Positions 24,416 to 33,436 of a DNA stretch of 64,000 bases are shown piece after piece (positions within the stretch are counted from its first letter, which is position 1; each line of letters opens with the position of its first letter). The stretch comes from Marinibaculum sp040216765 (GTDB lineage: Bacteria > Pseudomonadota > Alphaproteobacteria > Ferrovibrionales > Ferrovibrionaceae). The stretch is taken from assembly GCA_040216765.1 (NCBI GenBank), contig JAVJON010000025.1, positions 1-64,000 on the forward strand, in the 5' to 3' direction. Both the position numbers and the translations under genes were made by a program. Below the pieces are notes generated by a model. It was given only the letters and a program-made list of their open reading frames with translations. It searched no databases and was not told the DNA's origin.

Positions 24416-26730
24416 TGCGCGAGGAACGCCGGGCGCCGCAACTGCCGATGCCCGCCGAGCCGGACCGGGTCCCGGAACCGGCGGGCTGGGCCGGGTTCTC
24501 CGGGGCTGCGGCACATCGCCCCGAGCATGGCGGCGATGCCGGCGGCTGGAACCTGCTGGTAAAGATCTGGCGGCGGAAATGGCTGGTCCTGGGCATCACG
24601 GCCCTGGCAGGCGCCGGCGCCGTCGCCGCGGTCGCATCCATGCCGCAGCGCTATACCGCGGAGGCACGCATCCGGATCGGCCTGCAGCAGCCGGAGATCG
24701 CGGAGAAATACTATCCGTTCGAGCAGGCCGCGCCGAACAGCGACGCAGTGCGGACCGAAGCCTATGTCATCGGGTCCCGGGAGATGGCGGGCCGGGTGGC
24801 GCGCCGGCTGCAGCTCGACACCTCGCCGGTCTTCAATCCGGCGCTTCGCCAGGAACCGTCATGGGTCGAGCGGCTCGGCCTCGGCGATGCCGTCGATGCC
24901 GCAAGACAGGCGGTGACCGCCACCATCGCCGCCAGGGGGGGCGCGACGCCGCCGGCCCCCGCGCTGTCGGACGAGGAACGACGCGACGCCCTGTGGGAGC
25001 GTATCGAGATGCGCCTTCTGGGCCGCATGACGGTGGAGCCCCTGAGCCGGAGCCGGATCATCAGCATCGCGGTCGAGACCGAGGAGCCCCGGCTGTCGGC
25101 AGACATCGCGAATGCCATTGCCACGGAATATGCCGGCCAGACCCTGGCGGCCAAGGAGGCCGGCACGAACCGGGCGCGCGACTGGCTGGACACCCGCCTG
25201 GAGGACCTGCGGTCCAACGTGGAGGAGGCCGAACGCAAGGTCGAGGAGTATCGCGACCGGCACAAGCTGTACGCCACCCGGTCCGACACGGTCGTCGGGC
25301 AGCGCATGGCGGCGCTGAACCAGACGCAGGTCGAGGCGCGCAACAGCCTTGCGGGCTCGGAATCCCGGCTTCTCCAGGCAGAGGGGCTGCGGACCGCCGG
25401 CGGCGACCTGAAGACCATGCCGGCTGCCCTGCAATCGCCGCTCATCCTTTCGCTGCGGGATCGCCGGGCGGAACTGCAGACGCGGGCGGCGGACCTGGCC
25501 GCACGCTACACCTCCAGCCACCCCAGCATGCGTGCGATGCGGCAGCAGGTCGCCGAGATCGACGGAGAGATCGACCGGGAGCTCGGACGGCTGATCGAGG
25601 GGCTGGAGCATGACGTGGCGATCGACCGCGCCAACCTGCAGCAGGTCACCGGGCGGATGGCGGAGGTCGAGTCGGAGATGGGCGATTCCAACGCGGCCGC
25701 CGTGCGCCTGCATCAGCTCGAGCGGGAGGCCGCGACCAGCCGGGCGCTCTACGAGGCCGTGCTGCTGCAGTCCAAGGAAACCTCCTATATCGCCGATCTC
25801 ATGACGCCCGAGGCGGAGCTGCTGTCGCGCGCCGCCATCCCCCTGGCGCCCAGCTACCCGCCCGGAAAGCTGATCGTCGTGGTGGCGACGATGGCGGCCT
25901 TCGGCGCGGCGATCCTGCTGGTCCTGCTGATCGAGAGGCTCGACCAGACGTTCCGTACACCGGAGGATGTCGAGGAACATCTCGGTCTGCCGGTCCTCGC
26001 CGTGCTGCCGCGGGTCGCACGGAGCTACTCGGGCCGGTGCGACCATGTGCTCCGGCATGGCGACTCTGCCTTCACCGATGCCGTCAGGATGCTCGGCGCC
26101 CAGCTCGACCTGGAAGGCCGGTCCGGCGTCATTCCAGGGGTCACGATCTTCGCCTCCGCCATTGCCAGCGAGGGCAAGTCCCATACCAGCTGCAGCTTCG
26201 CCCAGGCGATGGCCGCCGAGGGAAAGTCCGTCGTCCTCGTCGACATGGACTGGCGCCAGCCCACGCAGCACCGACTGTTCGGCTTGCCGTTCCGTCGCGC
26301 CGGGATCGCCGAACTGATGGCCGGCGAAGTGGCGCTGGAGGATGTGATCCGGCGCGACCGCAAGTCCGGCGTCGACCTGCTGTTCGGCAGCCGGTTGCAG
26401 CGCCGCCGCGGCGATACGGTGTCGCTCGCGCAGACCCGGGCGCTGCTGGAAATGCTCGCCACGCGCTACGACCGGGTGGTCGTCGACACGTCGCCGTTGC
26501 ATGCGGCGCCGGAAGTCCTGCACCTGGCCCGCCTCGCCGACCGGGTCGTGATCTGCACGAAGTGGGGCGCAACGAAGCGGCAGGCGCTGGTCGGCGAGGT
26601 CAAGCATCTTGTCCGCGCCGGCGTGCATATCTCCGGTGTCGTCCTGACGCAGGTCGAACCCCGCCGCTACCGGCGCTACAGCTACGGTCACGGCGACTAC
26701 CTGCATCGCGGCTATCTGGCCCATGGCTAG
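24415..26730 (+). CDS. polysaccharide co-polymerase tyrosine kinase (Wzc/ExoP-like)
   Basis: Inner-membrane protein, 771 residues, controlling chain length and export. Two membrane segments (about 58-78 and 480-505) flank a large periplasmic Wzz/GNVR region with coiled coils (about 255-420). The C-terminal BY-kinase domain has Walker A around 582-592 (ASEGKS), Walker A' VVLVDMDWR (606-614) and VVVDTSPLH. The last 18 residues hold six tyrosines (YRRYSYGHGDYLHRGY), the expected autophosphorylation cluster. It is coupled to the Wza-like gene upstream and overlaps the next glycosyltransferase gene by 8 bases. Its operon position and full domain set argue for a functional Wzx/Wzy system. Confidence 0.93.
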   Translation: MREERRAPQLPMPAEPDRVPEPAGWAGFSGAAAHRPEHGGDAGGWNLLVKIWRRKWLVLGITALAGAGAVAAVASMPQRYTAEARIRIGLQQPEIAEKYYPFEQAAPNSDAVRTEAYVIGSREMAGRVARRLQLDTSPVFNPALRQEPSWVERLGLGDAVDAARQAVTATIAARGGATPPAPALSDEERRDALWERIEMRLLGRMTVEPLSRSRIISIAVETEEPRLSADIANAIATEYAGQTLAAKEAGTNRARDWLDTRLEDLRSNVEEAERKVEEYRDRHKLYATRSDTVVGQRMAALNQTQVEARNSLAGSESRLLQAEGLRTAGGDLKTMPAALQSPLILSLRDRRAELQTRAADLAARYTSSHPSMRAMRQQVAEIDGEIDRELGRLIEGLEHDVAIDRANLQQVTGRMAEVESEMGDSNAAAVRLHQLEREAATSRALYEAVLLQSKETSYIADLMTPEAELLSRAAIPLAPSYPPGKLIVVVATMAAFGAAILLVLLIERLDQTFRTPEDVEEHLGLPVLAVLPRVARSYSGRCDHVLRHGDSAFTDAVRMLGAQLDLEGRSGVIPGVTIFASAIASEGKSHTSCSFAQAMAAEGKSVVLVDMDWRQPTQHRLFGLPFRRAGIAELMAGEVALEDVIRRDRKSGVDLLFGSRLQRRRGDTVSLAQTRALLEMLATRYDRVVVDTSPLHAAPEVLHLARLADRVVICTKWGATKRQALVGEVKHLVRAGVHISGVVLTQVEPRRYRRYSYGHGDYLHRGYLAHG

Positions 26731-27952
26731 CGACACGGCGATGGCAGACCCCCGTCGCGCGCCGGCGCTGTTCGTCTCGCAGTACTATCGGCCCGAACCG
26801 ATCGGCTCGGGTCCCTATATCGGCGACATGGCCGAGTATCTTTGCGGCGCCGGGATGCCCGTCGCTGTGCTGACCGCCAGGCCAAGCTATCCCCAGGGCG
26901 CGGTGCCCGCGGACTACGAAAGCGGCCGCCGGGACCGGGAAACCGTGAACGGCGTCGAGGTGTACCGCACAAGACCGGCACGGCCCGCCGGGAGGGGCGT
27001 CTTCGGCAGGGCGCTGGCCGAGGGCATGTTCCTGCTGCGCGGCGCCATGGCCCTGCTGATCGGCATGCCCAGTCGATCCCCCCAGGTGGTCTCGGTCTGC
27101 CCCTCGACCTTTGCGGTCGTCCTGGGCATCTGGGCCTGCCGTCGCGGCGGCCGTCACGTCGTCGTGGTCCACGACATCCAGTCGGGCCTCGCCGCCGGCC
27201 TCGGGATGGTCGCCCGCGGCGGCGCGATGCGCTGGCTGCAGCGGTTGGAGCGCTGGGCCTTCAATCGCGTGGACCATATCCTGGTCCTGTCCGCGCCGAT
27301 GCGCGACCATCTGCGGCGCATCGGCGTCGTCACGCCGATCGACGTGCTGCCGATCTGGATCGACACGCAGGCCGTCGCGCCGCTTCCGCCGCGGCCGGGC
27401 AACCACGTCACCGCCATGTACAGCGGAAATCTGGGCCGCAAGCAGGCACTCGACCAGCTGCTCGACATGGCGGCGCTGCTGCAGGCGCGCGACGCGCCCG
27501 TTCGCCTGCTGATCCGCGGCGATGGCAGCGAAGCCGAGCGGCTCAGGACTGCCGCGGCTGCCCGGGCGCTCGGCAACGTGACCTTCGAACCCCTGGTGCC
27601 CGCGGATCGCCTCGCGGAGGGCCTCGCCGAGGGCGATATCCACCTTGTGCCGCAGCATCCGGCGATCGCCGACTTCGCGGTCCCCTCCAAGGTCTATGCG
27701 ATCATGGCGGCGGGCCGCCCGTTCGTCGCGGCGGCGGCGCCCGGCAGCCTCCTCTGGGAACTGCGGGACGAGGCGGACGGCTTCGCCTGCGTGCCGGCGA
27801 ACGATCCGGAAGCGCTGGCCGACGCCGTGCAACGGCTGGCGGAAGATGTCGCGGAGCGCGCCCGCCTCGGCCGCAACGCCCGTGCCTATGCCGTGCGCCT
27901 GCACGACCGGCGGCTCGTGCTGGATCGCTTCCTTGCCATTCTCGCGGCGTGA
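26723..27952 (+). CDS. glycosyltransferase family 4, WcaI-like
   Basis: GT-B glycosyltransferase, 409 residues, similar in layout to colanic-acid WcaI. The N-terminal domain begins ALFVSQYYRPEPIGSGPYIGDMAEYL, with VVVVHDIQSGLAAGLGM later. The C-terminal donor-binding domain has MYSGNLGRKQALDQLLD, a glycine-rich LLIRGDGSEAERL and VPSKVYAIMAAGRPFVAAA. It probably adds one sugar to the lipid-linked repeat unit on the cytoplasmic face. The start overlaps the kinase gene by 8 bases; ATG at 26741 is an alternative. The sugar specificity is unknown. Confidence 0.87.
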   Translation: MASDTAMADPRRAPALFVSQYYRPEPIGSGPYIGDMAEYLCGAGMPVAVLTARPSYPQGAVPADYESGRRDRETVNGVEVYRTRPARPAGRGVFGRALAEGMFLLRGAMALLIGMPSRSPQVVSVCPSTFAVVLGIWACRRGGRHVVVVHDIQSGLAAGLGMVARGGAMRWLQRLERWAFNRVDHILVLSAPMRDHLRRIGVVTPIDVLPIWIDTQAVAPLPPRPGNHVTAMYSGNLGRKQALDQLLDMAALLQARDAPVRLLIRGDGSEAERLRTAAAARALGNVTFEPLVPADRLAEGLAEGDIHLVPQHPAIADFAVPSKVYAIMAAGRPFVAAAAPGSLLWELRDEADGFACVPANDPEALADAVQRLAEDVAERARLGRNARAYAVRLHDRRLVLDRFLAILAA

Positions 27953-27956
27953 TGCG

Positions 27957-29222
27957 ATGCCGGCGGCGGGCCACCTGCTGATCCTCGAACCGAAGTCCGC
28001 CGGCCATGTCCGCGAGTGGATCGGCCATATCCTGGCGGCCTGCGACCTGCCGGGCCCGCCGCGCCGGCTGACATTCGCGATCGGCGAAGACCTCGCGTCC
28101 GAGTTCGGCGGGCCCCTGCCCGACGGCGTCGATCTCGTTGCGCTGGATCCGGCGCTGCGGCGGCGCTGCATGGATCGCCGCCCGCCGGTCAGCGCCTTCG
28201 CCCGCTGGCAGGCGATGCGCAGGCTGCTCGCGCATACCGGGGCGGGCCATGGACTGTTCCTCGAATGCGATCACGTCGCCCTGCCCCTGGCGCTCGGGCT
28301 CAGGATCGGGCGCGCACGGCTCTCCGGCATCCTGTTCCGGCCCAGCGCCCATTACCGGGCGATCGACGGATCGCCGTCATCCCGGCGCGAGCGCCTGCGT
28401 GACCTGGTCAAGGACCTGACGATGCGCCTGGCCCTGCGCAACCCGGCGCTCGATACGGTCTTCTCGCTCGACCCCTACTTTCCCGCGTTCGCGCGCAACC
28501 GCTATGGCGGCGGCCGGAAGGTGCGCGCACTGGGCGACCCCGCCGCCCCCCGTCACCGCCACACTGCCGATGCTCCGGTGCCGGGCGCGGCAGACGGGCG
28601 GCGCGTCTTCCTGCTGTTCGGCGAGATCACGCATCGCAAGGGCGCGGCGCAGCTGCTGCGGGCCCTCGCGCGACTCCGACCGGAGGTCGCCGCGACGGTG
28701 GCGGTGGTGCTGGCCGGCCGGATCGATCCCGCTATCGCGCCCGAGCTGGATGCGTTGCAGGCCGATATCAGGGAACGGCGCTCGGGGCTCGCGCTGCAGG
28801 TCATCGACCGCTGGCTGTCCGAGCAGGAGCTCGATTCGCTGGTCGACCGTTGCGACGTGGTCCTGGCGCCATACCAGCGCTTCGTCGGTTCCAGTGGCGT
28901 CCTGATCCGCGCCGCGGCCGCCGGCAAGCCGGTGATCTGCCAGCGCTACGGCCTGCTCGGCCGCCTGGTGGCCGGCTATCGCCTGGGCCTGGCGGTCGAT
29001 TCCTCCGATCCGGACGCGCTGGCGGCGGCCGTCACCGCGTTCGCCAGGGATGCCGGACCGGACCGGAGCGACGGGGCGCTCCGTGCGGCATTCCTGCGGG
29101 AACGCAGGCCGGCTTTGTTCGCCTGGCGGATCCTGGAACTGGCCGCGCCGGGCCGCCCGTCGCGTCGGGACGGCCCGGTCGCAAGATGTCACAGCGCCGC
29201 CACGGATGGTCACACCGGTTGA
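27957..29222 (+). CDS. glycosyltransferase (GT-B fold), specificity unknown
   Basis: A 421-residue protein of glycosyltransferase family 4 type. The N-terminal half is divergent (HLLILEPKSAGHVREWIGHI). The C-terminal half has the expected VFLLFGEITHRKGAAQLLRAL, WLSEQELDSLVDRCDVVLAPYQ and SSGVLIRAAAAGKPVICQRYG. It starts 4 bases after the preceding gene. The last 12 codons overlap two GTCACA boxes that probably serve the next gene. It is likely part of repeat-unit assembly; donor and acceptor cannot be predicted. Confidence 0.78.
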   Translation: MPAAGHLLILEPKSAGHVREWIGHILAACDLPGPPRRLTFAIGEDLASEFGGPLPDGVDLVALDPALRRRCMDRRPPVSAFARWQAMRRLLAHTGAGHGLFLECDHVALPLALGLRIGRARLSGILFRPSAHYRAIDGSPSSRRERLRDLVKDLTMRLALRNPALDTVFSLDPYFPAFARNRYGGGRKVRALGDPAAPRHRHTADAPVPGAADGRRVFLLFGEITHRKGAAQLLRALARLRPEVAATVAVVLAGRIDPAIAPELDALQADIRERRSGLALQVIDRWLSEQELDSLVDRCDVVLAPYQRFVGSSGVLIRAAAAGKPVICQRYGLLGRLVAGYRLGLAVDSSDPDALAAAVTAFARDAGPDRSDGALRAAFLRERRPALFAWRILELAAPGRPSRRDGPVARCHSAATDGHTG

Positions 29223-29235
29223 ACCGGATGTCATG
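29188..29235 (+). promoter_or_regulatory. phased GTCACA array ahead of the priming transferase gene
   Basis: GTCACA at 29188 and 29209 and GTCATG at 29230 are spaced exactly 21 bases apart. A degenerate GCCACG at 29199 sits 11 bases after the first and 10 before the second. Such 10-11-base direct-repeat phasing is typical of OmpR/PhoB-family dimers. The array lies partly in the end of the previous coding region and 44 bases before the next ATG, suggesting an internal regulated promoter. Confidence 0.5.
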
Positions 29236-29278
29236 GAATCCTTGTCCTGCAATCAGCAGCGGATGGCAGGAGACAGCG

Positions 29279-30787
29279 ATGAATCAGGTTCCGTATCTGG
29301 CGCCGAGCTTTCGGTCTGGATTTCTCTATGGCGCCGCGGATCGCGACGCGCCGGCGGCAGCCGCGCCGCCGCATTCCGGAGGGCAGGCCAGCGCGATCTT
29401 CGATCGCCTGATCGCCCTGTTCGATGCTGCGGCGGTCCCCTGCCTGGGTGCGGCGGCGCTTGCGCTGACCGGTCTGCCCGGCACGGACGCGGGCCTGACC
29501 CGGGCGATCATGACCTTGCTCTTCGGCACCCTGCTGGCGGTCAACCTGTTCCGCCTGCTCGGCGTCTACAGGGCGCGCGAGGGGCAGTCGCCGGCAAAGT
29601 CGATCCTGCGGCTCGCCGCAGGCTGGCTGGCGGCGAGTTTCGCGATCCTGGTGTTCGACGTGCTCGCCCAGGGCCCGGGCGGACGGGTGACGGAATGGCT
29701 GCCGGTCTGGATCGTCACGACCGTGGCGGTCCTGCCGGCGGTGCATGGTCTGGCGCAGTTCTGGCTGCACCGCCGGCTGGCCGTCGGCGCGTTCCGTCGC
29801 CACGTCGCGGTCGTCGGAGACCCCGAACTTGCGGCGCGCATGGCCGACGTGTTCCAGGACGGCGGCGATGGCGAGATCGCGCTGGTCGGGGTGTTCACCG
29901 ACCTTGCCGAGCCGGCGCTGCACCGCCACCCCTACCGCCATGCCATGAACGGCGGTGTCGGGGAGCTGCTGGCGCGGCTTCGGCAGGAGCGGGTGGATTC
30001 CGTTGTCGTCGCCTTGCCGGAGGAGGCGGTCGACCGGCTGCAGGCATTGCGGCTCGCCCTGGCGGAGGTGCCCGTCGACGTGCGGCTCTGCCCCGGCCTG
30101 GCGGCCCTGGAGCTGCGCCGGCAGGGCGTGTCGTTCTACGCCGGCGTGCCGACGCTGAATCTGGCGGACCGGCCGCTCGGCGGCTGGCGGGTGCTGGCCA
30201 AGGCGGTGGAGGACCGGCTCATCGGCCTGGCCATCACGATCCTGATCTCGCCGATCCTGGTCGCGGTGGCCATTGCGATCCGGCTCGACAGCCCGGGTCC
30301 GATCCTGTTCCGGCAGAAGCGGACCGGCTACAACAACCGTGTGTTCGACGTCCTGAAGTTCCGCACCATGCGGGACGACCAGTCCGACGGCGCCGGCAAC
30401 CGCCTGACCGAGCGCGACGATCCCAGGGTCACACGGGTCGGCGCCTTCCTGCGCCGCTGGAGCCTCGACGAGCTGCCGCAATTCCTCAACGTCCTGCGCG
30501 GCGAGATGTCGATCGTCGGGCCGCGGCCGCATGCCTTGTCGGCGAATGCCGGCGGCAGGCTCTATCGCGACCTCGTGCCGTTCTACGACGCCCGCCACAA
30601 GGTGAAGCCCGGCATCACCGGCCTTGCCCAGATCCGCGGCTGGCGCGGGCCGACAACCACCAGCCGGCAGATCCGCAAGCGGGTCGAGTCCGACCTCGAC
30701 TATATCGAGCACTGGTCGCTCTGGCTCGACCTCAAGATCATTCTCATCACGGCCTTCAAGGGCTTCCGGTCGGAAAATGCATTCTGA
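29279..30787 (+). CDS. undecaprenyl-phosphate sugar phosphotransferase (WcaJ-like)
   Basis: Priming enzyme, 502 residues, that moves a hexose 1-phosphate, usually glucose, from UDP-sugar to undecaprenyl phosphate to start each repeat unit. Four N-terminal membrane segments (about 40-180) precede a CoA-binding-like domain, then one membrane helix (ITILISPILVAVAIAIRL) and the catalytic part. The latter has KRTGYNNRVFDVLKFRTM, RRWSLDELPQFLNVLRGEMS, VGPRPHA and a final DLDYIEHWSLWLDLKII. The start has AGGAG six bases upstream. It is preceded by the GTCACA array and overlaps the next gene by 11 bases. Confidence 0.93.
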   Translation: MNQVPYLAPSFRSGFLYGAADRDAPAAAAPPHSGGQASAIFDRLIALFDAAAVPCLGAAALALTGLPGTDAGLTRAIMTLLFGTLLAVNLFRLLGVYRAREGQSPAKSILRLAAGWLAASFAILVFDVLAQGPGGRVTEWLPVWIVTTVAVLPAVHGLAQFWLHRRLAVGAFRRHVAVVGDPELAARMADVFQDGGDGEIALVGVFTDLAEPALHRHPYRHAMNGGVGELLARLRQERVDSVVVALPEEAVDRLQALRLALAEVPVDVRLCPGLAALELRRQGVSFYAGVPTLNLADRPLGGWRVLAKAVEDRLIGLAITILISPILVAVAIAIRLDSPGPILFRQKRTGYNNRVFDVLKFRTMRDDQSDGAGNRLTERDDPRVTRVGAFLRRWSLDELPQFLNVLRGEMSIVGPRPHALSANAGGRLYRDLVPFYDARHKVKPGITGLAQIRGWRGPTTTSRQIRKRVESDLDYIEHWSLWLDLKIILITAFKGFRSENAF

Positions 30788-32027
30788 AGCGCTTATCGAC
30801 GCCCCGGTCACGGGTGCGCCGGAAGAGGCCGTCGGCAGCGTCCGGCGGATCCTCTGGCTGACCTGGAAGGACCCCGCGCCGGAACGGGACGGCCAGCGGA
30901 TCTACTCCGGCCGCCTCATCGCGGCGGTCGCAGCCGCCGGCGCCAGGGTCGACGTCCTGTGCATGGCCGGCGAACAGGCGCGGCCGGCGCCTGCCGCCGC
31001 GCCGTGCAACCTGCGCTGGCACCCGATCGAGGTTCCACTGCCGCCGCGATGGCTGAGCGCAATCTCCCGGCTCCCCAATGTCGCCCATCGCAGCGGACCG
31101 CGGCGGATGCAGGCCGCGCTGCGGCAATGCCTTTCGGCGATCCGCTGGGACCTGGTCGTCCTGGAAGGCCTTGCCACCGGCTGGGCCCTGCCGATGCTGC
31201 TGGCGATCCCGCCGGGCAGGCGGCCGAAGATCGTGCATGTCTCCCACAATCACGAGGCCTCGACGCGGCACAGGGTGGCGGACGACTACCGGGGCAACCC
31301 GCTCATCCGCCTTGCCCTGCGGCGCGATGCGGCGAAGGCGCGGCGGCTGGAGAACCGCATGGTCGCCGCCGCCGACCTTGTCACGGCGATCACGCCGGCG
31401 GACGCCGCCCTGTACCGCATCGACCATCCCGGCAAGCGGGTCGAGGTCCTGACCCCGGGATTCGCGGGCAGCCGGCTGCGGGAGCGCCATGTCGACCGCT
31501 CGCTGCCGAGGCTGGCCGTCGTGGTCGGAAGCTTCCGCTGGATCGCCAAGCGCATGAACCTCGAGGCCTTCGTCAGGGTGGCGGACCCGTTGTTCGAAGC
31601 GGCGGCGGTGCGCCTTCAGGTGGTCGGCGACGGCGAGCCGGCGCTGCTCGATGCGCTGCAGCGGGACTGTCGCGCCGTCCAGCTGGTCGGCCCGGTCGAC
31701 GACCTGACCCCCTATCTGCGCGCGGCACGGATCGCCATCGTGCCGGAGCTGACCGGGGGAGGATTCAAGCTCAAGGTCCTGGACTATGTCTTCAACCGGG
31801 TGCCGATCTTCGCCATGGCCGGGTCCGTCGCCGGGACACCGCTGCGGGACGAGCATTCCGTGCGGCTGTTCCGCAGCTTCCAGAGCCTGGCGCGCGCGGT
31901 GGTCGACACGATCGACGACACCTCGGCACTCGACCGCATGCAGCAGCAGGCCTTCGACCTCTGCGACCACCGCTTCGACTGGGCGGAGCGCGGCCACAGG
32001 CTGGCGGCGGCGATGGACAGGCTGTGA
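30777..32027 (+). CDS. glycosyltransferase (GT-B fold)
   Basis: A 416-residue glycosyltransferase. After an 18-residue leader the N-terminal domain reads RILWLTWKDPAPERDGQRIY, followed by VHVSHNHEASTRHRVADDY. The C-terminal domain has LAVVVGSFRWIAKRMNLEAF, LQVVGDG and a donor-site segment GGGFKLKVLDYVFNRVPIFA, as in TagE/stp2-like GT4 enzymes. The ATG at 30777 overlaps the previous stop by 11 bases. It presumably adds a sugar to the repeat unit; specificity is unknown. Confidence 0.8.
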   Translation: MHSEALIDAPVTGAPEEAVGSVRRILWLTWKDPAPERDGQRIYSGRLIAAVAAAGARVDVLCMAGEQARPAPAAAPCNLRWHPIEVPLPPRWLSAISRLPNVAHRSGPRRMQAALRQCLSAIRWDLVVLEGLATGWALPMLLAIPPGRRPKIVHVSHNHEASTRHRVADDYRGNPLIRLALRRDAAKARRLENRMVAAADLVTAITPADAALYRIDHPGKRVEVLTPGFAGSRLRERHVDRSLPRLAVVVGSFRWIAKRMNLEAFVRVADPLFEAAAVRLQVVGDGEPALLDALQRDCRAVQLVGPVDDLTPYLRAARIAIVPELTGGGFKLKVLDYVFNRVPIFAMAGSVAGTPLRDEHSVRLFRSFQSLARAVVDTIDDTSALDRMQQQAFDLCDHRFDWAERGHRLAAAMDRL

Positions 32028-33436
32028 ACCCGGCGGCACGACAAGCCTCCCCTGCGGATGCGGCGCCGCTGCATACCGGCCTGCTGTGCGGCCTGTACCT
32101 CGCCGGAATCTATCTCGGGATCGAAGTGCAGCTGCCCGGCGGCACGCCGCTGCCGGCGACCGTGGCAGGCGCAGCCGGCCTGCTGCTCGCCCTGCCGGCC
32201 CTGGCGCAGCTGCCCGCCGGCCATGCCGTCGCCGGCATCTCGCTGGTCCTGGTGGCCGCCGTCTCGATCCTGGCGGCCGGCGATCTTGCGCTGCTGCCCG
32301 AACGCTTCAAGGGGTTCACCCAGCTCGCCTACTCCATCCTGATCGGCTATGCGTTCTTCGCGGCGATCGTCCGGCTCCGTCGCGACAGGCTGGCGGCCTT
32401 CTTCCTGGCCCTGACCCTGGCCCTGCTGGCCGGCAGCGCCCTGGAAACCCACTGGCCCGCCTTCAAGGCGGCGAGCGATGCGTTCCGCGAAGCGGTGCAT
32501 GCCAGCGGCGTCTACGCGAACGACCTCCGCGACCTGGACCTCTATGGCAGGGTGCGACCCAAGCTGTTCACCTCCGAGCCGTCGTTCCTGGCGTTCGGCT
32601 ACACCCTGTTCGCCTTCGCCTGGTACGTGCTGTCGACGATGCGGGGCAAGACGCTGGCATTCATCGCACTGCTGGCGGCCGGCTTCGTCCTGATCCGGGG
32701 CCCCGCTCTCGTGCTCGGCATTCTGCTCGTCCCGATCTACGAGGTCTTCCTCGCCTCGCGGGTCGACAGCCGGGGGGGACGCCGCCTCGACGGCACCCGG
32801 GCGCTGATCGCGATCCTCGTCGCGGGCGGCCTGGCCGGGCTCCTGGCCCTGGCCGGATGGGAGGTGCTGGCGCCGCGCATCGACGACATCGCCTCCGGCC
32901 GGGATGCGAGCTTCTTCGGGCGGATCGTCGCGCCGGCGATGATCGCGCTCGAGACGGTTGGCCGCCATCCGGTCGCGGGGGTCGGACTGACCGGCTGGGA
33001 GGCGCTGGACCGGGACGTCGCCCAGCTCTACTTCACCACGAACCTGCTGGCCCTGGATGCCCATTTCGACGGGACGGCGCATGCCCTGACCAACTACTTC
33101 TGGTCGATGTGGATATTCCTCGGCCTGGTCTTCGGCATCCTCATGCTGGGTGCAGCCAGCTGGCTGCTGCGCGCGCTCGGCGTGCCCAGCCTTCTGTTCT
33201 GCTGGACCGTATGGATCCTGTTCGGCCAGGCCGTCGGAAACTTCGTGTCGCCGCGCTGCTGGACGGTGTTGTTCCTGGCGGCCGCCCTGTCGGTGCTGCA
33301 CGAGCGCCGGCCGCGCAGCCCGGCGGCTGCGCAGCCGGCGGCACAACCTGCCGCGGCCCCCTTCCCGGCCGCTTACCCGGCGGCCGCGCGCGCCGCGACC
33401 GCGGGCCGGGCCGTACCGGTGCCGGAGGTGGCATGA
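32024..33436 (+). CDS. Wzy-like exopolysaccharide polymerase / O-antigen ligase family membrane protein
   Basis: About 470 residues with some 10-12 hydrophobic segments, for example GLLCGLYLAGIYLGIEV and FIALLAAGFVLIRGPALVLGI. A large periplasmic-type loop lies at about 285-345. The layout, lack of soluble domains and place in the locus fit Wzy, which polymerises flipped repeat units at the outer face of the inner membrane. The phrase HPVAGVGLTGWEAL and a later LTNYFWSMWIFLGL resemble the O-antigen polymerase family. The start is a GTG overlapping the previous stop (GTGA). The last 40 residues are an Ala/Pro-rich tail. Sequence conservation in this family is low, so the assignment rests on topology and context. 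Confidence 0.75.
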   Translation: MNPAARQASPADAAPLHTGLLCGLYLAGIYLGIEVQLPGGTPLPATVAGAAGLLLALPALAQLPAGHAVAGISLVLVAAVSILAAGDLALLPERFKGFTQLAYSILIGYAFFAAIVRLRRDRLAAFFLALTLALLAGSALETHWPAFKAASDAFREAVHASGVYANDLRDLDLYGRVRPKLFTSEPSFLAFGYTLFAFAWYVLSTMRGKTLAFIALLAAGFVLIRGPALVLGILLVPIYEVFLASRVDSRGGRRLDGTRALIAILVAGGLAGLLALAGWEVLAPRIDDIASGRDASFFGRIVAPAMIALETVGRHPVAGVGLTGWEALDRDVAQLYFTTNLLALDAHFDGTAHALTNYFWSMWIFLGLVFGILMLGAASWLLRALGVPSLLFCWTVWILFGQAVGNFVSPRCWTVLFLAAALSVLHERRPRSPAAAQPAAQPAAAPFPAAYPAAARAATAGRAVPVPEVA

